Part shown: positions 35,515 through 47,200 of the stretch, one piece after another | How positions within the stretch are numbered: position 1 is the stretch's first letter | Layout of the letters: the number at the start of each line of letters is the position of its first letter | Source of the DNA: Dipetalonema caudispina | Lineage: Eukaryota > Nematoda > Chromadorea > Rhabditida > Onchocercidae | Assembly (NCBI GenBank): GCA_013365325.1 | Contig: JABVXV010000414.1 | Location: forward strand, 1 to 48,326 | Length of the DNA: 48,326 bases | Direction: 5' to 3' | Notes under the pieces: generated by a model | Told to the model about the DNA's origin: nothing | What the model saw: the letters and a program-made list of their open reading frames with translations, nothing else | Databases searched by the model: none | Made by a program: the position numbers and the translations under genes

Positions 35515-37338
35515 AAAAGAGAAATGAGAAATGACACTTTTCCATCTTGACAGCACTAATATTTTTCAATTATAAAATTAATCAATTTTTAAAATAAAAG
35601 AAGAAAGGGTTACATAATTTTTGTATTCTTTTGTTGTAAATAATAATAATAATAATAATAATATGCATATGGTTTATGTTTTATTTACTTTCCATCTTTA
35701 AAAAAGAAAAAAAAAAAATATTGGAAAAATGTTTGCTTTTTTAAACAATAATAATATTTTAATTGTAACAAAATGAAAAAGTATAGTTTTTAAATTTTTA
35801 TTCAATTATCTAAAAAAAAAAAAAAAAAAAAATCATTTGTACGCGTATGCATGCAAATTGTTGCAAACTTAAGAAAAATTAAACGAATTTATTTCATCTT
35901 TTTTTTTTTTTTTTTTTTTTTCATTGTCCACTTTAACAAAAGATTCAATGCAATATTTAATCATCAAGAAAAGTTTCGATTTCAAGTTTATTTGCTTTAT
36001 ATTTACAAATAATTTTTATCACAGATTGAATTCATTATAATTAAATAAACGAGAAAAAAAAAAAAAAAGAAGAAGAAATTGTTAATCAATAAAAATAAAT
36101 TTTTGTAGAAAAAGTTATAATTCAAGAAAAATTTTTAAAGGAAATTACCATTGTGGAAAAAAAAAAGCGAAAATTTTGATAAACTAGTTTCTTAAATTAA
36201 AAATGAAGGAAGCATAATTAACAAGATGATTAAATAGAAGTCGGAGAGGTGAAGTAATGTCCAAAACATATTTCATTGAATATATACACCATACATACAT
36301 TTTTACAGATAATTAATCTTAAGAATTTTTTTTTTTTTTTTTTTTTTGGCTATAAATTTGAATTTTTTAAAAAAAAAAGAATAATAAAACGAAAAATTTC
36401 GATGAATCTTTTAGCGATAAAATTAGCAAAAGTAAAAATAAAAAGTCATAAAGTGGGAGAAAAAAAAGAAAAGGAAAAATAATATCAGAAAGAAACAACA
36501 AACAAGACTTTCATCTGAAAAATGACAAAAAAAAAAACTAAAATTTTCCCACAAAATGTTCTCAATTCAAATAATTGTGATCATCAAATTTCATTAATAG
36601 TAATTCAAATTTTAATTTTATAAATATTAAAAGAGGAAAAAAAAAAAACTTATTTTCATGTTTTTGTTGTTAAACTTTTTTTAACTTCTTGTACGTAATT
36701 TCAATTTTTTGAACGCTTATCAATTTTTTGATTATTTTATTTACCTAAGATATACAAGGGTTTTTTTTTTAGATCATTAATCTAAAATTTATATTAATTT
36801 ATAAAAAGAAAAATTTTTTTCTAAAAACGGTAATTTTTTACATCAATCTATAGTAAATTTATCACAATAATTTTCTATACCATTCATTTCATCTATATAC
36901 TTTGTTAATTTTATCTATCCAATTTTTATAACAAATATAATCTTATGAAATTCATTTAATTTCCAATTTAACATAAAATATTCATTTCATTTGTATCAAT
37001 TTAAAATAAACTTTAAAATATCATTATTTATCATTTTTTTTTTCTTCCCTTTTTTTTTCCCATTATAAAATTTATAATTTCAAATTTTTTCCTGAATAAA
37101 ACAAAAACATATCAAATCAATCATATCATTGTGATAAGCAAAAAAAAAAAAAAAAAAAAAATGAATTAGTTAATAATTGCAATAATTGTAATGATTTGCA
37201 ATAGTTGTTACCTGTATTGATATTACTATACGAATATCAAATTTTCTGTCACCAATTTTGTCAACTATTGGTAAGAAGTAAATGATATGAGTACACAAAA
37301 GATGAAGGAAATCTTACGAAGTACTGCACGATATAACA
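34121..37338. other. Low-complexity intergenic DNA dominated by homopolymers
   Basis: No gene was recognised. The most extreme point is 35303-35373, where about 28 T are followed directly by about 43 A, a perfect T/A inverted repeat. Further A runs lie at 35386-35409 and a T run at 35479-35508. A possible untranslated exon lies at about 37210-37271: an AATAG acceptor, then TTGTTACCTG..CAACTATTG and a GTAAGAAG donor. It does not join in frame to the next gene. Confidence 0.6.
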
Positions 37339-37978
37339 ACATCATCATCATCATCATCATCAAATGGAAATACTTATTGAATTTACTTCACTTCCTATTA
37401 CCAATACTAAATTAATTATTACGTTTGTTTGCCTATCTGTATACATATATATGTGTGTGTATGTGTGTGTCTGTGTGTGTATACTTAAGTGACATCTTAT
37501 TTTTACCATTATTTAATGGTAATGTTTACAAATAAACGATACAACGATACTTTCTAAAGTAATTAAACATCACAAAAGGATAAGATTGAAATGACTTAAG
37601 GGTTGTTAATTTTCCCTACCAATAATACATTCATTCATTCATTTCGTGAATGGTTGCTATTTTGTTGTTGTTAGTGGTAGTAGTAAAATGTTATCAAATA
37701 GTAAGAAATAGGTTAATTTATTACAAATTAATTATTCTGATTTTCATTTATCTTTTATAAAAATGTTATAATTGAATTTTGAATTAACAATGAATAGTAT
37801 TGTTTTATAAAAAGATTTTGATAATTGATATTATGCTATCTTTCAATAATATTTTATTCATTGTTAATTGAAAAATTATAACAATATACATGATTAAGAT
37901 TGATCATTATCAAAATTTTAATCATTATTTCAATATTAATTTGTAGCAAAAGATAATTTTTACAGTTATGGTTCCAGG
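37339..37978. other. Upstream region of the secreted-protein gene
   Basis: It contains (ATC)n at 37339-37362, (TG)n at about 37451-37479, and AT-rich DNA. A splice acceptor TTTTTACAG ends at 37965. Since no upstream coding exon is compatible in frame, the acceptor may receive a spliced leader or a 5' UTR exon. No promoter motif was assigned. Confidence 0.4.
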
Positions 37979-38012
37979 ATGTTCTTACAATGGTTATTGT
38001 GGTATGCTGTAG
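37968..38012 (+). other. Upstream ORF overlapping the secreted-protein start
   Basis: The first ATG after the splice acceptor (37968) opens a 14-codon frame. It ends at TAG 38010-38012, out of frame with the main start at 37979 and overlapping it. If the transcript begins at the acceptor, ribosomes must leak past this ATG, or initiation at 37979 is reduced. Confidence 0.4.
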
Positions 38013-38858
38013 GAATTACAGCTAGTGCAACCGAATTTGGCCGTTGGAGGAGAACTGGTAAAAATTTTTGCATAGCCTTAAAATTTCTGAATAAAATTAT
38101 TTAATCATTTTTGGCATATTATTAAGCAATTATTAGATTAGAGAATTCTTTAATTTTGATTATAGCAGCACACTAAAATAGGAAAATATCAAATATAATA
38201 CCGAATAAGCATATAAGAAAATCAGTATTATTATAGTCAATTATTGACATTATTATAACTAATAATAATAATAATAATAATTTTAGGAGGCAAAACTCCA
38301 TGGTATTTATCATCATCTTCTGGTTCAGGTACATTCACAAATTATGACAGTAATGATTGGAAACCGTATCATGCAACAAATGATGAGCTACCACAACGAC
38401 ATGTTGCAACATATACTCGAAATAATGCATCACAATTATTGGTACCATATTTTAAAACTTTTTACAATTTATGAGAAAAGTAAAGTTGTATGCTATGAAT
38501 TTACAGGAAAATGGGGAATTATTATGGAACATCCAAAATGTACTTCAAAAAATAAGTTCACAAATAAATATGAACGATTTACGTAACATATGGAATAGTA
38601 TTCAGAATGGTAAGTGGAACTTTTCCAGTGTTTTAAAATGATCATTTAATGATAGAAATATTATATTGTAAGTTATTTTTAAAAAAAAGAAAAAAAAAGA
38701 AAAAGGATTTCTCTAAATATTTTATTTCCAATAATTAAATGTGCATATTTTACTTAGGTGCATTGGGTGAAAAAATAGAAATGTTTTTCCAACAGCGACA
38801 ACGAGAAAGACAATCCCAGAGCAATGGTTATGATACATTTTGGACACAACCAAGATGA
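37979..38858 (+). CDS. Small secreted protein, 145 residues, family unknown (4 exons)
   Basis: Exons 37979-38057, 38287-38441, 38507-38609 and 38758-38858 join with matching phases (G/GA, phase 0, G/GT) and every border is GT..AG. The product begins MFLQWLLWYAVGITASA, a signal peptide with an A-x-A cleavage site after residue 17. The mature part is cysteine-free: a Gly/Ser/Trp/Tyr-rich stretch (about 18-78, including GRWRRTGGKTPWYLSSSSGS), one N-glycosylation sequon NAS at 73-75, an amphipathic helical segment (about 80-125, ELLWNIQNVLQKISSQINM) and a Gln/Arg-rich tail ending YDTFWTQPR. AATAAA follows 20 bp after the stop. I know no family for it. Splice and phase agreement, the signal peptide and the poly-A signal make a real gene likely. 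It could be a nematode-specific secreted factor or a peptide precursor; no clear dibasic-amidation repeats are seen. Confidence 0.8.
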
Positions 38859-38878
38859 TATGTGTCTCTTCAATGATG

Positions 38879-38884
38879 AATAAA
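38879..38884 (+). terminator. Poly-A signal AATAAA of the secreted-protein gene
   Basis: A canonical AATAAA lies 20 bp after the TGA stop, followed by T-rich sequence (ACTTTTTTAATATC). This supports the 3' end of the four-exon gene. Confidence 0.7.
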
Positions 38885-38984
38885 AGATAGCAGGCTTACT
38901 TTTTTAATATCAAATACGAAATTGATGATATAAATAATGCAGCATCAAAAATAATGATAATGAAAATTGATAATATTAGTGATA

Positions 38985-39017
38985 ATAACGGTAATGATAG
39001 TGATAATAACAATAATG

Positions 39018-39069
<52 letters not shown>

Positions 39070-39150
39070 TAATAATAATAATAATAATAACAATGATAAT
39101 AATAATAATAGTAAATCGTAAAAAATAATTAATAATAAAAAACAATCGAC

Positions 39151-39199
<49 letters not shown>

Positions 39200-39200
39200 G
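38985..39200. repeat. (AAT)n / (GATAAT)n microsatellite
   Basis: Two nearly pure AAT blocks (about 39017-39115 and 39149-39199) are separated by TAAATCGTAAAAAATAATT. They produce spurious Leu-, Ile- and Tyr-rich frames on the - strand. Confidence 0.95.
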
Positions 39201-39375
39201 TTTGAAGCTAACAAATAAATGATAATCATAGTAAAATACATTGGCATAATTTTCGCACAATTACATCGTAACAATCAGCAAGATTTGAAATTTCATCTAG
39301 ATCGATATTACATCAAACGAGGTCGGTATTCTTAGAAAACGTTCGATAAATCGAATCTATCAATAGGAATATAAA

Positions 39376-39546
39376 ATGTTTCCATATAAGTTAAAATTCT
39401 GTAAAACATGTAAATTTCTCCAAACAACTCTAGAAGGTACGCACAACGGCACATTTAGTGCAGTATTTAAAAGATGCAAAATATGGTTTAATAATAAATC
39501 ATCCAATGATCTTCTGAGGATAAATGAGGAAATAGAGGACCAATGA
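39376..39546 (+). CDS. Possible 56-residue basic ORF, hypothetical
   Basis: An ATG-to-TGA frame starts MFPYKLKFCKTCKFLQTTL and ends LLRINEEIEDQ. It contains a CxxC pair (FCKTCKF) and one further cysteine, and has more varied composition than the AT-rich surroundings. It lies in the convergent gap between the secreted-protein gene and the hmp-1 3' end. It has no recognised homologue and no clear splice context. It may be chance or a relic exon. Confidence 0.2.
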   Translation: MFPYKLKFCKTCKFLQTTLEGTHNGTFSAVFKRCKIWFNNKSSNDLLRINEEIEDQ

Positions 39547-39760
39547 TTTATATACAAAAACAAGTTTTTACTCTTCTAGAAATTATATCAATCATTTAAC
39601 ACAGTCATTATGAATGATTGTGATAAGATTAATTTATGTATGAAATGAAATACAGTTTCTAATGCAGAAAGCAAAAGCTACTTGATTTCGAAGTTTCGAA
39701 AGAAAGGATGAGAGATAATATTGATATTTCTTTCCGATCAAATAAATTGATATTCTAATC

Positions 39761-39766
39761 TTTATT
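39761..39766 (-). terminator. Candidate poly-A signal of hmp-1
   Basis: AATAAA on the - strand lies about 236 bp beyond the hmp-1 stop codon (40004-40002). It is the nearest canonical signal I could find, and would give a 3' UTR of about 250 bp. Confidence 0.45.
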
Positions 39767-40001
39767 TCATTTTCTTTAATATGCTATCGATTGTCACCAG
39801 AAGGTATCATGTTGATGAAAAGATTTTTCCTTGAGCAATATCCCTAAATAATTTAGTGCATAGTGATAATATGGTAGTAAGAATAAAATCATGACCAAGA
39901 AGAAATGAGCATTCTCAAGAAATATTTAGATCACAAAAGCAACAATTACTAAAACTAATATATACATTCAATGTGCATAAAAGAAGTAAATCATGGCAAT
40001 T

Positions 40002-43000
40002 TTAGTCATTTGTATTGGCAGTTCGAAATTGTGCTAGTGCCTTCATCGGTGGCATCGGACGTTTTTCCGAGGCTCTACGTACGATTCCATGAGGTTTATT
40101 ATACACTCTAACAAGCGGTTGTTTTTGCGGTGGTGCCATTTTCCATTCAACCAATGATGGTGCTGCTGTATTCTTGCGTCGATACTGAAATTTAAACTAG
40201 TAAAATTCCTTTACATCATTAGATTACCATAGGCAATACAACATTACATTACCGTATTTCATAATAATGCAACTAAATGATCGCAACAGATTGACGACAT
40301 CAAAAGAAAAAAAAAAGTGAAGTAGCAACTTCAGGAAAGCAACAGCAAAGGATACAAATTACTCCCAAGTTACCAACGTATCCCTAAATAACTGACGCCT
40401 TAGTATAATGTCAAAATGTATGTAGTATATCACTTCACTTAATTCTACTATGCATGAAACGTTTAAACTTTTTTCTTCTCTCTCACACAAATAATTCCCA
40501 ATAGTTTTATTTTTCTCGAATATTACTTAATTTCCATAAAATACATTAAACGTCTGCTCTATTTCTTTCAGATTTATTCCTCAGAAACTAATAAGTAATT
40601 ATATTAGAACGGCATCAGCAAGGTTTACTTTTCTTCGTTTTTTAAGCAGCATTTCAAGTTATGTATAGCAAGCCATAAAACTAGCAAGAGACATGATTTT
40701 GGCTGCATTATATTCTCAATCTGTTACATTTTTCTGAATAACATGTAGTAAACATTCCTTAATGTCTTCCTTTTTTCTAACAATCTATTAAAAAAGCCTT
40801 AACTGAATCCCATTAGCTTCTGGAAAAATCTCAATTTAGTATACAATCACATGACATCTTTCTATATTTTCCGAGAAAATATTTCCTCATTTTGACTGAT
40901 CAACTTTTATCATTTACGACATATTAAATGTTGTTATTTTATTGCATCAAATAACTGCTTCATATTCGTATTTCGGTATGTTATTTTTTGAGAATATTTC
41001 GTGAGAAAGAAATTTCTGGTCTTCACTATTAACTACACGGTTAACGTCTAACATCACAACATAGCACACCATATCACGTCTGTTACATGTTTATGTGCTA
41101 AATAGTTTAGCTGCTGCCGATATTTTGAATATTAGTCACAAGCAATCACTTAACTAATGTTTTTCATATTTCATTAATTAACTCATGTCTTCTCTTTACC
41201 GAAATTCATTTCTTAAACACACACTAAAACTCTCCTACCACGTGTTTGCTATGTGAAGCACAAACACAAACTGAAAATCACTAAAATCCAACAAGACACC
41301 ACTATGCAGCGAACATTAGAACTAGGAGATGTTGAGCATGGTTGCCCTCTCTTAAATCCAATTTCTTTGTTACTAAAACGATGAAATGGGACATTTTATT
41401 CAAAATTCTTCTATCGGTCAGCCTGATATAGCAAAGAAAAGAAAAGTACACAGATAAGTCAAGCCCATTTTTCAGAAGCACTCTAATCGAAATACTATAT
41501 TTTTGTAAAATTACAGCTCAGCTGAGTAAATTGTGCGGAATAAAAAAAAAAAAAAGACCTTGGTACTCGCAATATATGCAGCTTTGACCGTCAGTACAAC
41601 AGCATTCAGTAGATTTCTGGCAGTTTGAATTAGAGACATTGCTGATTCAAGTCCGCTAACTACCAACTCGTTACCAACTTGCTGCACATCTGCCTTCACC
41701 TGTAAATAAACATAAAAAATAATTCCTTTCTATAACATTAATTTTTTTTCTGATTGAAATCTCCACAAAAATAATGAAAGGAAAATGTAAAATAGTTACG
41801 AAACTAACAGAATCTTCCGTGAGCCAAACGAACAAAAGATGACAAACATGTGAGAAATTTTATATGGTTATAACGAAAACTGTAATTTCATTTTCAAAGC
41901 TTAATCTATCATCTAATGTTTTGATTTTCTAATTAAACATGGAATATACTTACAAGCTGTGAACATCACTGTATTACCAATGTCATTTTGAGAAAAACAC
42001 TCAATGCTCTAAGTTAAAGTCAAAAGGTAATTTTCCACCACATAATATCAAACTATATCCCTTTCAGCTTTATTCATGAGTTAGTGAGCGAGACATACTC
42101 TGCTTGTTATATTCAACTGTTGGCAGTACAGAGTTATTCTTTGTAGGTATGCAAAAAGATCCTTTTTTGTTTCACTTTCCACACTTTCATCGCCAATTTG
42201 TTTAGCCAAAGAATTTAGTTTTGCACCTGCATCGGAAATTTCCTGTGCAGCTTTGATAACATCCATTGTGGTCTTCAAAGGTCCACGACCTCTGTAATTC
42301 ATGTTATCATAAATTGAAAGATATCTATCGTACCACTCAAAACATTAACTCAGTATACTAATCACTCTAATCCTTGCAACAAATTCGATGCACAATAGCA
42401 CTTCATTATTTTCTTTGTTGCCTTAAAAATTTCCTAAATTAATATACCTCGTCTAATTCAACTGGAATATTTAATTCGTACAACACGATCTAGAAGAAGT
42501 TTAGTTCTATTTCACTTCATTCTAATTAATTGTTGAGTATGAAGTATTAAATGTCAAAGCTTTCAATTCTTAAAAGGACAAACCTGGTAAAATCAGTCAT
42601 ATTCATCATGATCATACACATATGCTTTGCTAGCACGATAATATCATTTCCAGTTTCGTCCCATTTTGCCACTTCTCTTTCAAATTTGCTTTGAGCTATC
42701 TAAAACATGTATTATTTTCCTTTTATATTTAACAAATTTGAAAACGACTACATTGTTATTCATAACTTACCCTATATTATTTGAGGCAACTCAAATGAGC
42801 AAAATCGGTTTCTTTGCAAAATCAAATACAAAAGTCGTTTTCTTGGTAAAAAACACCTGATGTATAAAAAATATGAATAAAAAGCCAAACCTTGAAAACA
42901 TCAATTTGTTCCTGGATTTTCCGCTTTTCTTCTTCCGGTAATCGTCGCATTATTTTTTGTTCATTCTCAACGTCAGCTGTTTGATTTCTTGAGTCTGGAT

Positions 43001-44179
43001 AGTTTGTTCCAGCATCTACAACAAGTGAACCATAGGAAAACGAAGGCTATTGTTAACTCTATAAACTGTATCATGCCTCATACCTTCCTCATACTCGTTG
43101 TCTGAATCAACATCTTCTGGATTTCGATTCATCAATAATGCATTTCGTATTTCTTTCACCGCATTGTGAACCAATTCACTAGCTTCGATGAACTCGTCCA
43201 CGTCATCGGCATAATCTCTATTCTCGCCATTATTTCCTTCCGCTGCTTCATTCTCCAGTTTGTTTACCACTCTCTCCGCTCGAACAGCAAACTGATTAAT
43301 CACTGGAATAAATATGTGTTCATTACCGCTACTATTAATTATTCTACTTATTACTGTCGTTAGTAGTAGTAATAATAAAAGTACTACTATTGTGATTAAT
43401 TACTTAGAATACTTCTACTCTTCTAATATATGCATCATGTGAAACTAATGATTCACTGTATTCTTCCTATTTCGATTAGCTTAACAGTTCTAACATTCAT
43501 GCTAGATAAACATACTACATACGCGACTTTATGTCTAGGTTGCAAGATTTACCGTCATCTCTGAGTAATTTAGTTGCCATCCGAACTCGATCTCTATACG
43601 AACTGGCCGCAACCATATCCATTTCAGAATCAACCACGTTGCAAACACGCAAAGAACGGCCACGAATACCACCTGCAGATCGATCAAGTAAATAACCATC
43701 CCCATTAATCACAGCCTGCAATTTATATGAGATCAATTGTTATATACAGACTTGATCAAATTATCACTTATCAGCAGTCCTAATGGAATGTACTGTAAAA
43801 AAAACACCTGAATGCCGCTTTTCACATCTTCAATAATGTGGGCCTCGCTGACAGCAAGAAAGTCATCTACTGTTATCATCGCGTCAACGGCCATCGTCAG
43901 CAGTTTCACCTAAATAAAAACTTCAGTCTTACGGTCGCAGGAAAGCACATTTAATAAATGTCACGAAACGGAAATACTATAAGAATACATTTTAAGAAGG
44001 ACAATGCAACATTTACCTTCTCGATCCATATATTTTTAAAAGCCTCCATATTATCTCTTGCCACTTGACTATCTCTCACGCTTAACAAATAAGCGGCGTT
44101 AACTACCTGCAAAAAAAAACCAATACTTGTCCTTTGCTATTTGACAATAGAAACTTCTACATCATATAATGGTAGAAAG

Positions 44180-44221
<42 letters not shown>

Positions 44222-47200
44222 TGTAAGCATAACAAAAGCAGAAAATTATAATAAAGTTCATTCTAAACTTGTCAGATAAATACTACTTCTCACAAATAAT
44301 GGTTCATGAAATATTGATAGATTGTTGAATACTAGATAATAAAAGTGATCGTGATAAGCGCAGTAAAAAAACAATACTACCTGTGGTGCAAGTTTATCAA
44401 TAATTAAGGCCGCGTATCGAATAACACGAATACCATCTTCATTGCTACTCATCACGCATACCAGCTCTGCTGCCTACAATTTGCAACTTATCCATTTAAA
44501 GAAAATCAGACATCTTATATATTATAATTAATAAAACATAAGAAAGTTGTATATAGCATGCTTAACACTTTACTGAATTGGAGGAGTAGTGATTTTGATA
44601 ATAGAAATACGCATGAAAGAAATCCTAACATGTAGTAAGAGAAAACTGCCAAAATCAAGTTTATTTTCAATAATTTACTCAATAACACGTTGAGGAAATC
44701 CCAATTACTTAGTTCAAACAGTATAACACACCTGCAAAAGTTTGTTCGTATGCTCCTCGAACATTTTTCCATTTTCGACCGTGGCTCTTTCATCATGTCT
44801 TTGAGCACTCTCAATAAGCATCATCAGCGGGGTAATAGTATCCAGAAAGGCATCGCTTACGTGATCCACGATAGCACGTCGCAAATGTCGTCTCAAATCC
44901 TTCGCCTTATGACCCAAATGGACCATCGCTAAGTCCAAATCTTCCGAAGGCTCGGCACGCCCACACTAGAGAGATGGCAGTGTTTTTCAATCCAGTTCCT
45001 TGTTCTTTTTTTGATTATTATATGTGGATTTCTTGTTCAAAAAAGAAAAAAAAAAAATAGAAATGTTATAATTGTAGAATTAAGATAAGCATTAACATTT
45101 TTTTCATATTCAGCGAGCAAATCTTGCAATGCTTGTCGTAGATTATTGCATTCGTCAACAATTCTTTTCTTCCTTTCATCTCTCGTGTTTTCTGAATCAG
45201 CAATAGCGGCTACACCGCTCACAATCTTTTCTAAGAGACCTTCAAGCTCTGGCCGATGCAAATGATCCTTGTATGAACTTGGTTCCATATACGCTCGAGC
45301 CTGAAAAATTATTTAAAAGAACTACAAGATCAGAATAACTCCAATTCCATCAGCATGAAATCTCGGCTGATCAAAACAAATTTCTGTAGAAAACGAACTT
45401 GAAAATGATCAAGCTGTCGCATAAGATCACCAACACGGCCGTAATGTGAAAGACAGACATCTCTGTTAGTTGCACAGCCTTGTAAGATATCAGCCATGGT
45501 TTGTAAGGCTAATGACATTTGCGCGTGAGCAAAGTCACGATTTAAACGCACCTGATCCACTTCCGGATGACGTATGTATGCCTGAAATTAACATACTCAA
45601 ATTTCGTATTACATTCTCTGCAATTTTGCTTCTATACCAAAGTGTGTGATTTTGTCATGACGATCACAGGCAGTCATTACTTGATGAACAAATGATCGCA
45701 TTAGCTAAAATTAAAATCATTAAAGTAGCAATCACCGTGGAGGAAGTGTACATGATTATACTGTTCAGTTTAAGCCATGCTCGAGCTGCCTGCAAATCAT
45801 CCTGCTCAGCTGGATTTCGTAGCTCTACGATACGTCTTCTAACACTTTCATCCAGCTGTTCCAAACATGAGTTTAACGATTCAAATAATTCTGATAACTC
45901 CTGCTTCGATTCAGCTGTAACCATAAGATCCATTACATCTTGGACCTGAAAAGTAATTAAGAGAGTGTTCTTTCCGCTAGAAAGATATGATTTGACAAGT
46001 CAGACAACCGAATCGATTTCTACTTTACATGCTTATAAATGTGATAAATTCTTGTATTACAATCTCATCAAAGTTCCTTTGCTGCTACACCTGCTTGACC
46101 CAGAAAAAGAACCTCTATGCACATCACCTGTCTTCCGAAATATTTTGAATGATTAAAAGTCATCTATTCTTCACATTTTAATTCGTTCCTCATCACAGCA
46201 CATAATTTGCATTACTATGTATCATTTATTAACAGAGAATGTTGGAAGTTTTACCTTAATTTTTCCGTTTACAAATAATTCGGGAAATTAAATCTATACC
46301 TTTGCAACTTGAAGAAGCATTACGCGTACATCTACCATATCAGCCATAATAAGCATTCGTGCTACTACATTTAACAGATTTCGAGCTGCTCGTATTGCAT
46401 GTGCACGCCGATCTGTATTACTAGTCTCCTCCACAAAATCATGCCCTGCACTAACCATTTCGACGCCTGAATCGAAACAGTAAAGTTTCATTTCCCATAC
46501 CACAGATTTTGGAATTTAATAATTAGTTCAGTCCCTGGAGAATGTTAGAATGTTTAACGATTAGTTCATGGTCAAAAATGGCACCGTGGGTACTTAATTT
46601 CCAACATAAAGAGCGAATTTAGTTCTGGAAAGCCACTGATATCATCAGCAACAACGAATAGTATTAATTTAAACATTTACCATACCCCATTTTAAAAAGT
46701 TAAAATGTCCTAGAACAGAATTTTGGTTTCATTTGTCTTTTCCTTGACAAATTCAAAGGGCTTCTCTTTTATCACGATAAGAGAAAATTTGACTATGATG
46801 TGGAAGGAATTTTTTTAAGCTTTATAAATGTTCAAAATCTCCTACAACGTCAACCTTTTGTATTTCTAGAGTACTTGTAATCCTTATTGTTTATTACTTT
46901 ATCTATTAATTTATAAGTTTTTTCAATAATTCAAAGTAATATTAGACTTACCAGCATGTTCCACATCCTGTAAAACCTCATTCAATTGTTCCAAAGCATT
47001 TCCAACAGCAATTGGGCATTCAGCAATAGCTGTACGTCCTATTTCCACAAAATTACGTACAGTTCGTTCGATAGCAGCCACCAAAACAATTCCACTTTTC
47101 CCACTACGTTTCAACGAATGCATACCATTTGGATTCGTTAAACTTGTCACCTGTAACAATTGTTCGCTACTGCTCAGCTCTTTCACTTCTACACCATATA

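Noticed and set aside
17000..37900. tRNA, spliced-leader RNA or 5S genes in the large spacer
   Set aside because: No B-box-like GTTCRA context with matching stems and no spliced-leader sequence was seen by eye; a covariance-model search would settle it.
46923..47186. Longer version of hmp-1 exon 3 beginning KELSSSEQLLQ
   Set aside because: The conserved junction IQQ/VTSLTN needs the TTACAG acceptor at 47151; the upstream acceptor would put AAG TGA in frame.
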